Source of the DNA: Clostridium yunnanense
Lineage (GTDB): Bacteria > Bacillota > Clostridia > Clostridiales > Clostridiaceae
Length of the DNA stretch: 64,000 nucleotides
Assembly: GCF_016595795.1 (NCBI RefSeq)
Contig: NZ_JAENHN010000025.1
Span: forward strand, 70,689-134,688
Direction: 5' to 3'
Made by a program: the position numbers and the translations under genes. Of this stretch, positions 41,685 to 50,973 are shown one piece after another. Below the pieces are notes generated by a model that ran no database searches, had not been told where the DNA came from, and saw only the letters and a list, made by a program, of their open reading frames with translations. Positions within the stretch are counted from its first letter, which is position 1. Each line of letters begins with the position of its first letter.

Positions 41685-42320
41685 ATGTTTAAGAAGATAA
41701 TATTAACCTTTTTCACATTGATAATTGCAATATGTGCATTTATCTTTATAAAAAATCAACTAAATAAAGATAAATATACACTTTCTAACACCAATGAATT
41801 AATTAAATACAATTGTAGCTTAGAGATGAGTATTGAGAATAAAGCATATAATTATCAAAATGTTAGGGCATTCGGGATAGAGTACGGAAAAGAGAGTATA
41901 ATATCGGATAAAAATATAGAAGTGAAAAATAGTAAATTAAATTACTGCAGCTATCAAATTACTAAAGATCAAGATTATATCTTCACTTTTATAGATGGGA
42001 ATAGAGCTATGTTTAAAATCAAGGCTCCTTTATCTGAAGATTTAAGATCCTTTTTAGTAAACTCATTTATCAAAGGAAGAATAACGAGTATTATGGTGTA
42101 CCCTTTTAAGGATACTAACAAATTATTTATCAAAGCTCAAGAAAGTTCCTATTTTGTAAATCTATTATCGAAGAAAATAATTCCTTTAAATAATGGCATA
42201 TATAAGATTCCTTCTATGAATCTAAAAGAGAATGTATTAACCATCTTAAAGATTGGTCCACTAGCAAATATTACTTATGTTTTTGATGAAGATGGAAATA
42301 TGATTTGTAAATTTTTATAA
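41685..42320 (+). CDS. Membrane-anchored protein of unknown function
   Basis: 211 aa with one N-terminal membrane anchor (FFTLIIAICAFIFI, about 7-23) and an extracellular domain of about 185 residues. No catalytic motif or known family recognised. It starts 16 bases after the preceding gene behind CAGGAGG, so it is probably co-transcribed with the lipoprotein and YcxB-like genes. Confidence 0.55.
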   Translation: MFKKIILTFFTLIIAICAFIFIKNQLNKDKYTLSNTNELIKYNCSLEMSIENKAYNYQNVRAFGIEYGKESIISDKNIEVKNSKLNYCSYQITKDQDYIFTFIDGNRAMFKIKAPLSEDLRSFLVNSFIKGRITSIMVYPFKDTNKLFIKAQESSYFVNLLSKKIIPLNNGIYKIPSMNLKENVLTILKIGPLANITYVFDEDGNMICKFL

Positions 42321-42440
42321 TGTTTAAATCTATATACCCACGCAGTAAATTTTGTAAAAACTTGTAGTAGACACAAACTTTATGTATGATTTAATTAGAT
42401 TGATATATTGATATTACTAGATTGTGATTTTTAAACTTAA

Positions 42441-42544
42441 TAAAGATGAACCACTTCAATCCAAAATCTATTTTTAAAACTCTCACGGATTCTGGTGAGA
42501 GAATTTAAAAATAATAAACTTTATTACGAAGTGGTTCATCTATA
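42441..42544. repeat. Palindromic dispersed element, family 1, copy F (near consensus)
   Basis: Ends TAAAGATGAACCACTTC and GAAGTGGTTCATCTATA. Inside is a hairpin CTCTCACGGATTCTGGTGAGAG flanked by TTTTAAAA / TTTAAAA. It ends only 5 bases before the ribosome site of the next gene, so it forms that gene's 5' region. Confidence 0.82.
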
Positions 42545-42563
42545 AATAAGGCAGGTGACTACT

Positions 42564-43079
42564 ATGAAAATATCATATATAAATACTGTTGAAGATTTGG
42601 TTTCTTTTAACAAAAAGGCTAAATCAAATTATAATAAAAACATTAAGGTAATCTTTACAAGTATTGTTCCACTAATAACAATCTTGTATTTAATTTATGA
42701 CTATCTTTATTTTGACCAAGGAATCTCTTCTTTCTCTATAGGCGCATTTATATTCTGTTTATTGTGGATAATATTATACCCTAAACTTCTAGATATAACT
42801 TATAAGAAACGTCTTATTTCTAAACTAGATACAATCAATTTTGAACCTTTAACGCTAGAATTATCAGAAGAGGGTCTGACTAAAATCAGTAGCTCTTCTA
42901 ACCATAAATTTGAATGGAAGTCAGTAGATAATATAATCACCACTAAGGATCACATATTTATTTATCTAAATACTAATAATGGTTTAGCAATATCTTTAAG
43001 TTCATTTTCGTCTAGTATTGAAACTCAATCTTTTATTAAATATCTCTATGATCACCTTAATAATTCTTCTAAATATTAA
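42564..43079 (+). CDS. YcxB-like membrane protein (2 of 5)
   Basis: 171 aa from ATG 42564 (ribosome site AAGGCAGGTG). N-terminal MKISYINTVEDLVSFNKKAKS, two membrane helices at about 31-75, then a YcxB-type domain (LELSEEGLTKISSSSNHKFEW, IITTKDHIFIYLN, LSSFSS). Close paralogue of the protein at 44726-45235, and both have a family 1 repeat directly upstream. Function unknown. Confidence 0.7.
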   Translation: MKISYINTVEDLVSFNKKAKSNYNKNIKVIFTSIVPLITILYLIYDYLYFDQGISSFSIGAFIFCLLWIILYPKLLDITYKKRLISKLDTINFEPLTLELSEEGLTKISSSSNHKFEWKSVDNIITTKDHIFIYLNTNNGLAISLSSFSSSIETQSFIKYLYDHLNNSSKY

Positions 43080-43090
43080 TTTAAAATTTA

Positions 43091-43140
43091 AAAAAGTAGT
43101 CTATTTAATTGATGTCTGTAAATTAAATAGACTACTTTTT
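43091..43140. terminator. Strong bidirectional terminator
   Basis: 20-bp perfect stem (43091-43110 with 43121-43140) with A/T runs on both sides, between convergent genes. Confidence 0.95.
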
Positions 43141-43159
43141 TATTCCTACTTATAGCTAC

Positions 43160-43191
43160 ACTAACACATGGAAACTAATGTCTGTAATAAG
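43160..43191. repeat. 32-base direct repeat, copy 1
   Basis: ACTAACACATGGAAACTAA followed by GTCTGTAATAAG; nearly the same sequence stands at 50808-50839. Each lies beside one of the two cell-wall hydrolase genes. Confidence 0.6.
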
Positions 43192-43236
43192 AAACTTTTA
43201 ATATTGACACTAGATTTTATATTTATATCTATATAA

Positions 43237-44277
43237 TTAGTCCATCTCTATATACTTTTCTGTGAAATAAGCTGTTTTATACCCTACTCCTGCAAAGTAA
43301 GTAGCAAGTACATAATCTCCTTCTGATTTATGAACAAACAATCTTTCACCATTATTTACATATCCCATTCTTGGGCTTTCTGGTAAAGGTTCATACCTAG
43401 CATCTAGCTCTGTTACTACATTAATGACACTAGCATTTGTATCTATCGCCAGTACCTCTTGTTTTGAATTTACCCATACTTTTTCTGATGCTTTTGCTAA
43501 TTCATCCTTCCAGTAAATAACCGGTAGGAAATACTCCTTATCACAAACCTCTGCTAATATCTGAATTCTTTCATTTGCATATATCTCTCCTATATCAATA
43601 TAAGATGCCTCTCCTTTATCTCTAGCGTCTAAGGCAACTTGAGCAGTTGCGTTAGTCATGAATGTGTTTTTATTTTTAATGCTATTCATAACATCAGGTT
43701 GAATCCCTTGTGGATTGGGTTTTGTATAATCTTCGACTCCATCTATTGTGTTATCAGTTATAGCTTCAGCTATACATTTCCCAATTAAGTCATAACCTTT
43801 CTCATTGTATATTCTCACATCTTCTGTAGCTTCTACAAAACACACTTCAATTATCATAGCAGGCATAGTAGTTTTTCTTAATTCGTACAAACTAGTAGAA
43901 GTCTTTACTCCTCTGTTCTTCAAACCTGTTTCTGACGATATTTTTTTTACAACTCTTGTAGCTATAGGCTCTGCTTTTCCTCCAGTAGAGTATATCCAAA
44001 CTTCTGTACCAATAGCTCCACTATAACTATCATAAGCTTTGTTAAAATGTATGGATGCAAAAAGTTCTGCTCCGAATCTATTAGCACTATTTACACCATA
44101 GGCTAAATCTGTGTTTACATCGCAGTCTCCTGGAGTCACATCCAGCACATTGTGTCCTGATGCTCTTAAATATTTTATAACTGCATCTTTAACCTTTCGG
44201 TCTTCTGTAGTTTCATCAATTATTCCTGATGCCCCTACCGCTTGAAAGTTATGACCACCTCTTATGGCTATCTTCAT
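43237..44277 (-). CDS. N-acetylmuramoyl-L-alanine amidase (Amidase_3)
   Basis: 346 aa. The zinc amidase domain covers about 1-175: GGHN (H9), E25, ASIHFN (H77) and the catalytic IIEVCFVE. The C-terminal part (about 190-346) holds a linker and SH3-like wall-binding segments (NTFMTNATAQVALDARDKG; VVTELDARYEPLPESPRMG). There is no signal peptide, as in phage endolysins, so a holin would be needed for release; one lies at 45969-46398. It cuts the bond between muramic acid and the stem peptide. Confidence 0.87.
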   Translation of the reverse strand: MKIAIRGGHNFQAVGASGIIDETTEDRKVKDAVIKYLRASGHNVLDVTPGDCDVNTDLAYGVNSANRFGAELFASIHFNKAYDSYSGAIGTEVWIYSTGGKAEPIATRVVKKISSETGLKNRGVKTSTSLYELRKTTMPAMIIEVCFVEATEDVRIYNEKGYDLIGKCIAEAITDNTIDGVEDYTKPNPQGIQPDVMNSIKNKNTFMTNATAQVALDARDKGEASYIDIGEIYANERIQILAEVCDKEYFLPVIYWKDELAKASEKVWVNSKQEVLAIDTNASVINVVTELDARYEPLPESPRMGYVNNGERLFVHKSEGDYVLATYFAGVGYKTAYFTEKYIEMD

Positions 44278-44346
44278 ATATAATCGCTCCTTTATTTAAA
44301 TTTCATTTTTTGATTTTAATACAATGCTTAAACATAATTTAATATG

Positions 44347-44383
44347 AAAAACTCGCTGAAGCCATTTACTTCAGCGAGTTTTT
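44347..44383. terminator. Strong bidirectional terminator upstream of the amidase gene
   Basis: 15-bp perfect stem AAAAACTCGCTGAAG and complement with a 7-base loop and T runs on both strands. Confidence 0.92.
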
Positions 44384-44557
44384 GCACATCTGCTTTTTCT
44401 GAACCGTACATAGAAAAATTGTAGTAAGCTATAAATGATTTTCTTAATAGATTTTTATTTAATCATTATTGTAATTAAATATAATGTGTGAATAATATAC
44501 TTCCATATATATTCCATTGAGCCTTGTAGTTTATATAGTTTTTATATACAATTTAAT

Positions 44558-44658
44558 TAAAGATGTATCACTTGAATCCGAAACTTATTTTTAAAACTCT
44601 CACAGGTTCTGGTAAGAGAATTTAAAAATAATAAATTTCAATATGAAGTGGTACATAC
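44558..44658. repeat. Palindromic dispersed element, family 1, copy G
   Basis: Ends TAAAGATGTATCACTTG and GAAGTGGTACATA; inner hairpin CTCTCACAGGTTCTGGTAAGAG. Lies 68 bases before the next gene. Confidence 0.8.
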
Positions 44659-44725
44659 ATAAATCAATCTGTTGATTATAATATATCTTCTTTTTTTAAC
44701 TCGATAAATAAGGTAGGTGAATACT

Positions 44726-45235
44726 GTGAAAATATCATATATAAATACCGTTGAAGATATGGTTGCCTTAAATATAAAAACAAAACCATCCTCTGCTAGT
44801 AGGACTGCTACTATATTTTTTATAATTCTCATTCCACTAGTAGCAATATTAAGCTTTATTTATGATTACTACTACTTGTCTAAAAATTTTTTTTACTGGT
44901 ATATCATAGAATTTATATTCTGTGTATTATGGATTATATTTTATCCAAAGTCCGTCGACATACTTTTCAAGGCGATACTTATTTTTAAATTTAAAAAATT
45001 AAATTTTGAATATTTAACTGTAGAATTATCAGATGAAGGCATAACTAAAAGTAGTACTTCTTCTACATATAAATTTGAATGGAACTCGGTATTAAATATA
45101 ATCAGCACTAAGGATCATATATTTATTTACATTAAACCGAATATAGGTTATTCAATTCCCCTTAGTTCATTCTCTTCTAATGACGAAAAAGATTCTTTTA
45201 CTCAGTATTTTTATCGACATGTAAATAAAACTTAA
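44726..45235 (+). CDS. YcxB-like membrane protein (3 of 5)
   Basis: 169 aa from GTG 44726, aligned with the ATG of its paralogue at 42564 (ribosome site AAGGTAGGTG). Two membrane segments at about 32-78, then the YcxB-type domain (VELSDEGITKSSTSSTYKFEW, ISTKDHIFIYIKP, PLSSFSS). The repeat-gene unit as a whole is duplicated relative to 42441-43079. Confidence 0.7.
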   Translation: MKISYINTVEDMVALNIKTKPSSASRTATIFFIILIPLVAILSFIYDYYYLSKNFFYWYIIEFIFCVLWIIFYPKSVDILFKAILIFKFKKLNFEYLTVELSDEGITKSSTSSTYKFEWNSVLNIISTKDHIFIYIKPNIGYSIPLSSFSSNDEKDSFTQYFYRHVNKT

Positions 45236-45273
45236 ACTTCGCCTACTCATATATACCGTCGTTCCCAATAACT

Positions 45274-45825
45274 ATATAATATTAATTAAAATTAATTTAC
45301 AAGGAGTTAACTATGATTAAATTAGCAAATTTGTTTGGATATGCGGGCGCTATTATCCAGATTTGTATAAGATCAGTATTACTTATGTGGGCTTTTATTT
45401 TTATACAAGATTTTAATATGGCTTATTTATTTGATTTGCTAACAGCATATATATTGCCTCTTGTATTAAATGTACTAACTATAAGATTATTAAAAAAATC
45501 AACAGTAAATTTTAAATATAGCTTTTTATTATTTATCTTAACTTTCTTACCATTATTAATTCCTCCATTTGTCTCAGTTTTTTTGCATACTCATCAAGGC
45601 TTCAATGTTTTTTTAACAATGGTATCGGATTTATTTACAAATCCTCAAAATATATTATTTTGCATATCTTCATTATTAATGTTAATATCAAACTTAATAT
45701 ATTTTATTATGAGTTTTTTATCTATTTCAAAAAAACTCAGCTAATTTTATCCTATAATTATCAATTTATAAAAGAGGCCAATTAAAACCTTTTTTATATC
45801 AATATCAAGGTTTTAAACTTACATA
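45274..45825. repeat. 552-bp duplication, copy 1
   Basis: Matches 47068-47619 at a constant offset of 1794 bases with no gaps and few substitutions. It includes a whole gene, its ribosome site and the downstream hairpin, which is degenerate in this copy. Confidence 0.9.
45313..45744 (+). CDS. Four-helix membrane protein, duplicated gene (copy 1)
   Basis: 143 aa, almost entirely hydrophobic with four membrane segments (about 8-30, 38-58, 68-90, 108-138). It differs from the protein at 47107-47538 in only six residues, all in the first 58. Ribosome site AAGGAG. No family recognised. The two copies flank the holin gene. Confidence 0.7.
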   Translation: MIKLANLFGYAGAIIQICIRSVLLMWAFIFIQDFNMAYLFDLLTAYILPLVLNVLTIRLLKKSTVNFKYSFLLFILTFLPLLIPPFVSVFLHTHQGFNVFLTMVSDLFTNPQNILFCISSLLMLISNLIYFIMSFLSISKKLS

Positions 45826-45865
45826 CTATTACCATATCCTCTACTATATGGATTAATAGATTCTA

Positions 45866-45965
45866 CTATATCATATTTATCTTCTTGAACAGATGTATGC
45901 AATATTTTGGCAATGCTATCTCATTTGCAATACCAAATGGGTATGCTTTCATAGCCTCTTCTTAA
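45866..45965 (-). pseudogene. Fragment related to the damaged gene at 46614-46906
   Basis: In one frame it encodes AMKAYPFGIANEIALPKYC and ends in a stop, matching AMKEYSFCITNEIALPKYC of the other locus. It has no start and no upstream part, so it is a C-terminal remnant. Confidence 0.5.
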
Positions 45966-45968
45966 TTA

Positions 45969-46398
45969 TTATTCTTCTCTTTTATTCATATCTTTTCTAT
46001 TTCCATCCTTAAGCTGAACTAAAGCATCTTGTAATTGTTCTGGTACAGGAAGCCCAAGCTCCACGCAGTTTTCTAGTAGACTTATTCCCTCATTTGCTAT
46101 ATAGAAATAACACACTAAGGTTCTAAATAACCATGTGCCAGTATTTAAAAGCTTGTCTAAAAGAACAGCTACAATAAGAACTATGAATATGACTGACTTT
46201 CTAGCTATTCCTTTTAGCCCTACATCACTAGAAATTATCTTGTTTATATAAGCTTTTATAACTCCTGTAGCATATTCCAAGACCATAAAAGCAATAAGCA
46301 CCATAAGAGCAGTATCCCATACTCCAAAGATCCAAGTTACTCCAGTTCCAATGGCTGCAATAAGTGAAGTTATTATATTTTGTTTATCTATTTTGCAT
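45969..46398 (-). CDS. Phage-type holin (holin_4/toxin-secretion family) with a disturbed start
   Basis: The open part from ATG 46304 (111 aa) has three membrane segments and ends in a basic tail (DGNRKDMNKREE). Related holins begin further upstream, and here the same frame reads IDKQNIITSLIAAIGTGV and WIFGVWDTA before that ATG. Upstream is GGAGGT and ATG 46398, but that ATG leads into a different frame and stops after four codons. Either an A too many in the AAAA run (46392-46395) breaks the gene, or translation starts at ATA 46391. Holins make membrane pores that release endolysins. Two wall hydrolases lie on both sides. Confidence 0.7.
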
Positions 46399-46440
46399 AC
46401 CTCCTTCTAATGATTTAAATATTATTGTTTGGCATTATAA

Positions 46441-46472
46441 AACAAAAGACAGTATACACTGATTAAATTCAG
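46441..46472 (-). terminator. Hairpin terminator upstream of the holin gene
   Basis: GACAGTA.CACTG pairs with CAGTG.TACTGTC with one mismatch, then TTTTGTTTT on the minus strand. Confidence 0.65.
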
Positions 46473-46613
46473 TGCTACTGTCGTCTATTTCTATAATACT
46501 ATTTTGCTATCATTATCTCACGAACTAACTTCAGATTAGTACCTAAATCCTTCTCATATTGTTAGTAATAAATAAAGATTAAGATATTCATTATAACTAA
46601 CTATTTATTTCCA

Positions 46614-46906
46614 CTATATCATATTCACTTTTTCAAATAGTTGCACGCAATACTTGGGCAATGCTATCTCATTTGTAATACAAAAAGAATACTCTTTCAT
46701 AGCTTCGTCTTTAGTAAACTCGATAAATTCCCTAGTACCCTGTTGTGTAATGACCTGTATTTAATAGAAGATTTTAATTTTTCACTTGCTATTTCAGCAT
46801 TACTTTCTTCTGTAATTTTTCTTACAACAGATGCATCTAATGTATCTTTTGATGAAAGCTCTGTTGTATTTACTAGCGCATCTCCTATTATCAGAATAAA
46901 ACTCAA
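46614..46906 (-). pseudogene. Frameshifted gene remnant
   Basis: One frame runs from 46906 to about 46757 (ALVNTTELSSKDTLDASVV, then EIASEKLKSSIKYR) and a second continues from there to a stop at 46614 (VITQQGTREFIEFTKDEAM...EIALPKYCVQLFEKVN). The second part also exists as a fragment at 45866-45965. Family not recognised. Confidence 0.5.
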
Positions 46907-47106
46907 ACATATGTCAATATCCTAGTGTAGAAATTTAGGCAACTATCTGTATCCCACTAATCTTATATAATATAAATAAAATAGTGTTTCATAACGCTCG
47001 CTATTATAAAAAATGTAAATAAAATTTAAACTTAGTTTGTTAATATATACATTTGTTATACTTAACGATATAATATTAATTAAAATTAATTTACAAGGAG
47101 TTAACT

Positions 47107-47538
47107 ATGACTAAATTAGCAAATTTGTTTGGATATGCAGGCGCTATTATCCAGATTTGTATAAGATTAGTATTACTTATGTGGGCTTTTATTTTTATAC
47201 AAGATTTTAATATGACTTATTTATTTGATTTACTAACAGTAAATATATTGCCTCTTGTATTAAATGTACTAACTATACTATTATTAAAAAAATCAACAGT
47301 AAATTTTAAATATAGCTTTTTATTATTTATCTTAACTTTCTTACCATTATTAATTCCTCCATTTGTCTCAGTTTTTTTGCATACTCATCAAGGCTTCAAT
47401 GTTTTTTTAACAATGGTATCGGATTTATTTACAAATCCTCAAAATATATTATTTTGTATATCTTCATTATTAATGTTAATATCAAACTTAATATATTTTA
47501 TTATGAGTTTTTTATCTATTTCAAAAAAACTCAGCTAA
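47107..47538 (+). CDS. Four-helix membrane protein, duplicated gene (copy 2)
   Basis: 143 aa, near-identical to the protein at 45313-45744. The six changes sit in the first two membrane segments, and residues 59-143 are identical. Both copies are intact, so both may be used. Possible roles such as immunity or anti-holin are guesses from location only. Confidence 0.7.
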   Translation: MTKLANLFGYAGAIIQICIRLVLLMWAFIFIQDFNMTYLFDLLTVNILPLVLNVLTILLLKKSTVNFKYSFLLFILTFLPLLIPPFVSVFLHTHQGFNVFLTMVSDLFTNPQNILFCISSLLMLISNLIYFIMSFLSISKKLS

Positions 47539-47564
47539 TTTTATCCTATAATTATCAATTTACA

Positions 47565-47592
47565 AAAGAGGCTAATTAAAGCCTCTTTTATA
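47565..47592 (+). terminator. Terminator of the duplicated gene, copy 2
   Basis: AAAGAGGCT / AGCCTCTTT stem with 6-base loop followed by TATAT; the matching hairpin after copy 1 has lost pairing. Confidence 0.75.
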
Positions 47593-47632
47593 TCAATATC
47601 AATGCTTTAAACTTACATATAACAACCTATTT

Positions 47633-50599
47633 TTAAAGCTTATTTAGTATATATTTTGCAAAAGCTTTGCAAGTTGCTATTTGTACCTCTTTAGTTGGCT
47701 CTATTGATCGAATCACATTATTATTGCTATCTTTTTCGGTATATATTGCAAGTTTATACAACGGCGTTGACACTACACCAAATAGAAAACCTGTAATACC
47801 TGTAATCTTACCATATATCTTTTGATATAATACTTCTTCACTTACTAATAAATCGACTCCTAATTCTCCAAATATTATTTCTTTACGTTTACTGGATAAA
47901 TCAATTCCAGTATATTGCTTCTTTATTATATCTGAAAACCTAGCTATATTAGCATTGGAGGCTATTGCTATTGAATCAATATCTACTGCAATATCAATTC
48001 TAGAACAACTATATTCATTGTTTCCAATGACTGACTCTGCGATTTCATCAACAGTTTTATCGGTACCAGATCGAAATTTTATTCCTGTAACATCAGCCAT
48101 TGCAGTAGCTAAATCTCCTCCCCATCCAATCCAAAAATTCGGAACTACCGGAGACGCTATGTATCCTTCTGTAGTTGCTGCTAGATGAGCCAGATCAATA
48201 GCTTCACCATATACATAAGCATTTTCTGCTTTATTATTTATATATCTAATAATCCTATTATAGAGTCCAACATTATTAGTTTTAACGTAATCTATAAACC
48301 CATTTTCAGCTATCCCAAGAGTAATAAGCCAAGAAAAACCAGCATTATATCTAATACTTCTCAAGAAATCTAAAACCAATGTATTTTTTACTGATAAACT
48401 ATCACTATTCCCTAATTTATTTGAATAATTATCAGCCTCCTTTTCCAATTGTTCTATTAGTGATAATACGTATATATTCTTGAATATATAGTCTATTGTT
48501 GATAATGTTTTTACTCCAGCTATCCCACTCTCACCTATAACACCGTAAGCTAGCTGAAATTGATTTACTGCCATAGATGTTAAACCATCATAGTAACCAG
48601 TAACTATTCCATTGAAAAAACCTAACTCTGTCAAATTTTCTTGTAACGTCTTTACAGCATCTCCTTGAGATCCCTCTCTCAAAGAATTATCTATTGTCGC
48701 ACTCCCTATTGTCACATAGTCCTTACTAACATATCCCACACCATTTCCATAATATATTTTGTAGAACTCTCCCAGTTGACTAATGATATTAACAATAGAA
48801 TTCGGTTGTAAGGAACCAATTATACTTGAAGAAATACTTGCACTACTTCTTACATTTAGATTAGATGTAACATTAATAACTTGTCCAGTTTTGTTAATTG
48901 GTATTTCTATCACACCTGTTCCACCACTGTTGCTTTCGCCTGAATCAATAATACCTTTAATTGCATTAAATGTCTTTGTAACAAATCCTCTATCAAGAGC
49001 CTCTTGAGTACTACTTACTGATGGATATTCAACTAAGGCTGATTCTATTCCTAATGAATTAGCCCATGTCGAAAAATATCCACCACCATAGTTCGGATTA
49101 TGACTAAAGCCAAATTGATCATCAAAAAACTTTCCAATAACTGAATTTCCTAAAGTTTCATTTAACCAGCCATGGAAATCCAAAAGTACCATTCTGCTAG
49201 CTCCACCCTTAAGATTTGTTATAAGTGCTGATAAAGCTTTAGCTTCTGGAGCCAATAATGGTTGACTACCTGTGTAATTTCTTGAGCTTGTATCAACGCT
49301 AAATCCAGTTGGAAATGACCTATTAAGATCTATTGATGTTGTAATTGTGCATCTTCCAGGGCCATTATTGGTCCATCCTTCCATCAATCCATCTGGATTC
49401 ATCGAAGGTGCTACATAAACAGTCCATCCATTTAATCCATTAACTTTATCTATACTTGCTAGTGTTTTTAGTAGTTCTATAGCTATAGTAGCTAGTGCTA
49501 CCCCATCTCTTGCCCAGTTATCTTCAAACCCATGAATTCTAAATCCAGCAAAGAGAATCTTGCTTCCAGATCCAACTTTATAAACTTGTAACTCTCTTCC
49601 TTTTCCACTTAAACCATAAACTTGTTTCTGCACATTATATTCATTAATTGTTGGTATAGTTACACTAGGAGGCATTGCACTACCTTCATATCTAACATAG
49701 CCAGACTTAGTATTTGGTCCTTTATCGGTATTATAAACAACATGTGTCATTCCATTTTTCTTATATAGTGGTGTTGCTGCTTCGTATGAATTTAAAGAAC
49801 CTAAGTGAGCTCCATTTTCATCCAGTACTTCTTCTGCAGTTGATCCATTATGCCATTCACCTTGTCTATCATATTTTATTAACGCTGTAGCGTTACTAAC
49901 ATATCCTTGTCTTACTACACTTCCTGCTGGATATTGAACTAAAGTTAGTTGCTTAGTATACCCTACGTCTAATACAGTAATTCTATCTCCATTCGATACT
50001 TGTCTTCCTGATATCATATTTCCATTTGCATCTCTTAAATATAAATCATCGCCTACTACTTGTGCGTTGTTAGGATAAGTAAATCCACCTGGTACTACTT
50101 CTCCAGGAACTATACCACCTGTAGGATTTGTTGAACCAGTTCCACCACCATATACAACATAACCTGACTTTGTGTTTGCTCCTTTGCTAGTATTGTATAC
50201 TACATGAGTCTTTCCATTACTAGCTTTATATAATGGTGTTGCTACTTCGTATGGATCTAACGAACCAAGCACCGCATCATTTTCATCATATACTGTTTCT
50301 GATGTAGAACCATTCTTCCAAGCCCCTTGATTAAGATACTTTATTATATTAGTAGAGTTAGTTACATACCCTTGTCTTACTGCTGTTCCTGCTGGGTATT
50401 GTATTAATGTAAGCTGCTTAGTATAACCTACATCAAGAACAGTTATCTTGTCACCATTGTCTACTTGCCTTCCTGAAATTACATTTCCATTTGCATCTCT
50501 TAGATAAAGAACATCTCCTACTACTTGAGCATTATTTGGATACGTAAATCCTCCTGAAACTATTTCTCCTGGTTTTATATCTGGATAATTTTTTGCCAT
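47633..50599 (-). CDS. Large modular peptidoglycan hydrolase: SH3 repeats, M14 carboxypeptidase, SH3, peptidoglycan-binding domain
   Basis: 988 aa. Residues about 8-157 and 168-313 are a tandem duplicated SH3-like wall-binding unit (FTYPNNAQVVGD.LYLRDANG in both). Residues 325-555 are an M14 metallopeptidase: zinc ligands H356 and E359 (HGFE) and H476 (DFHGW), substrate region D424-R427 (DLNRSFP) and catalytic E524 (LVEYP). This resembles gamma-D-glutamyl-diaminopimelate peptidases. Then an SH3 domain (about 572-640) and a peptidoglycan-binding domain (about 645-705). The last 280 residues (DLAHLAATTEGYI, GWGGDLATAMADV) are not recognised. No signal peptide, so release probably needs the holin. 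Ribosome site GGAGG. Confidence 0.85.
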   Translation of the reverse strand: MAKNYPDIKPGEIVSGGFTYPNNAQVVGDVLYLRDANGNVISGRQVDNGDKITVLDVGYTKQLTLIQYPAGTAVRQGYVTNSTNIIKYLNQGAWKNGSTSETVYDENDAVLGSLDPYEVATPLYKASNGKTHVVYNTSKGANTKSGYVVYGGGTGSTNPTGGIVPGEVVPGGFTYPNNAQVVGDDLYLRDANGNMISGRQVSNGDRITVLDVGYTKQLTLVQYPAGSVVRQGYVSNATALIKYDRQGEWHNGSTAEEVLDENGAHLGSLNSYEAATPLYKKNGMTHVVYNTDKGPNTKSGYVRYEGSAMPPSVTIPTINEYNVQKQVYGLSGKGRELQVYKVGSGSKILFAGFRIHGFEDNWARDGVALATIAIELLKTLASIDKVNGLNGWTVYVAPSMNPDGLMEGWTNNGPGRCTITTSIDLNRSFPTGFSVDTSSRNYTGSQPLLAPEAKALSALITNLKGGASRMVLLDFHGWLNETLGNSVIGKFFDDQFGFSHNPNYGGGYFSTWANSLGIESALVEYPSVSSTQEALDRGFVTKTFNAIKGIIDSGESNSGGTGVIEIPINKTGQVINVTSNLNVRSSASISSSIIGSLQPNSIVNIISQLGEFYKIYYGNGVGYVSKDYVTIGSATIDNSLREGSQGDAVKTLQENLTELGFFNGIVTGYYDGLTSMAVNQFQLAYGVIGESGIAGVKTLSTIDYIFKNIYVLSLIEQLEKEADNYSNKLGNSDSLSVKNTLVLDFLRSIRYNAGFSWLITLGIAENGFIDYVKTNNVGLYNRIIRYINNKAENAYVYGEAIDLAHLAATTEGYIASPVVPNFWIGWGGDLATAMADVTGIKFRSGTDKTVDEIAESVIGNNEYSCSRIDIAVDIDSIAIASNANIARFSDIIKKQYTGIDLSSKRKEIIFGELGVDLLVSEEVLYQKIYGKITGITGFLFGVVSTPLYKLAIYTEKDSNNNVIRSIEPTKEVQIATCKAFAKYILNKL

Positions 50600-50751
50600 T
50601 TTTCATTCCTCCATTAATTTTGTAATTTTGTAATTTAAATTTTTAAGTTTTTAATAATTTGCTTAACTAAAATTTGTGTTTCTTCTTGCTTGTAAATTTA
50701 TAACCTCATAAGCATCACATCCTTTCACGTTAGAAAATTTAGTCAAAAGAA

Positions 50752-50780
50752 AAAGCACCTAGTGATTAACTAAGTGCTTT
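50752..50780 (-). terminator. Terminator downstream of the YcxB-like pair
   Basis: AAAGCACCTAGT pairs with ACTAAGTGCTTT at 11 of 12 bases; the minus strand then reads TTCTTTTGAC. Confidence 0.75.
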
Positions 50781-50807
50781 GCTCTTAAACAATTTCTATG
50801 ATGTAAT

Positions 50808-50839
50808 ACTAACACATGGAAACTAAGGTATGTAATAAG
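50808..50839. repeat. 32-base direct repeat, copy 2
   Basis: ACTAACACATGGAAACTAA followed by GGTATGTAATAAG; partner of 43160-43191. Confidence 0.6.
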
Positions 50840-50973
50840 CTGTTTATAAGAATAATATTAGATTTTTATTAGATTTTCATTTATCATATAATACAGTCTA
50901 CGTATTACTTAAAGAATAACTTGTACTCTTATACAGATATATACCAATAGGCTTTGCTTTGGAGCAATTAATC

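Larger units (their letters stand above)
47068..47619. repeat. 552-bp duplication, copy 2
   Basis: Same block as 45274-45825. In this copy the hairpin after the gene is intact. Confidence 0.9.

Noticed and set aside
46641-46925. 94-codon plus-strand frame
   Set aside because: It lies opposite the damaged minus-strand gene and has no ribosome site.
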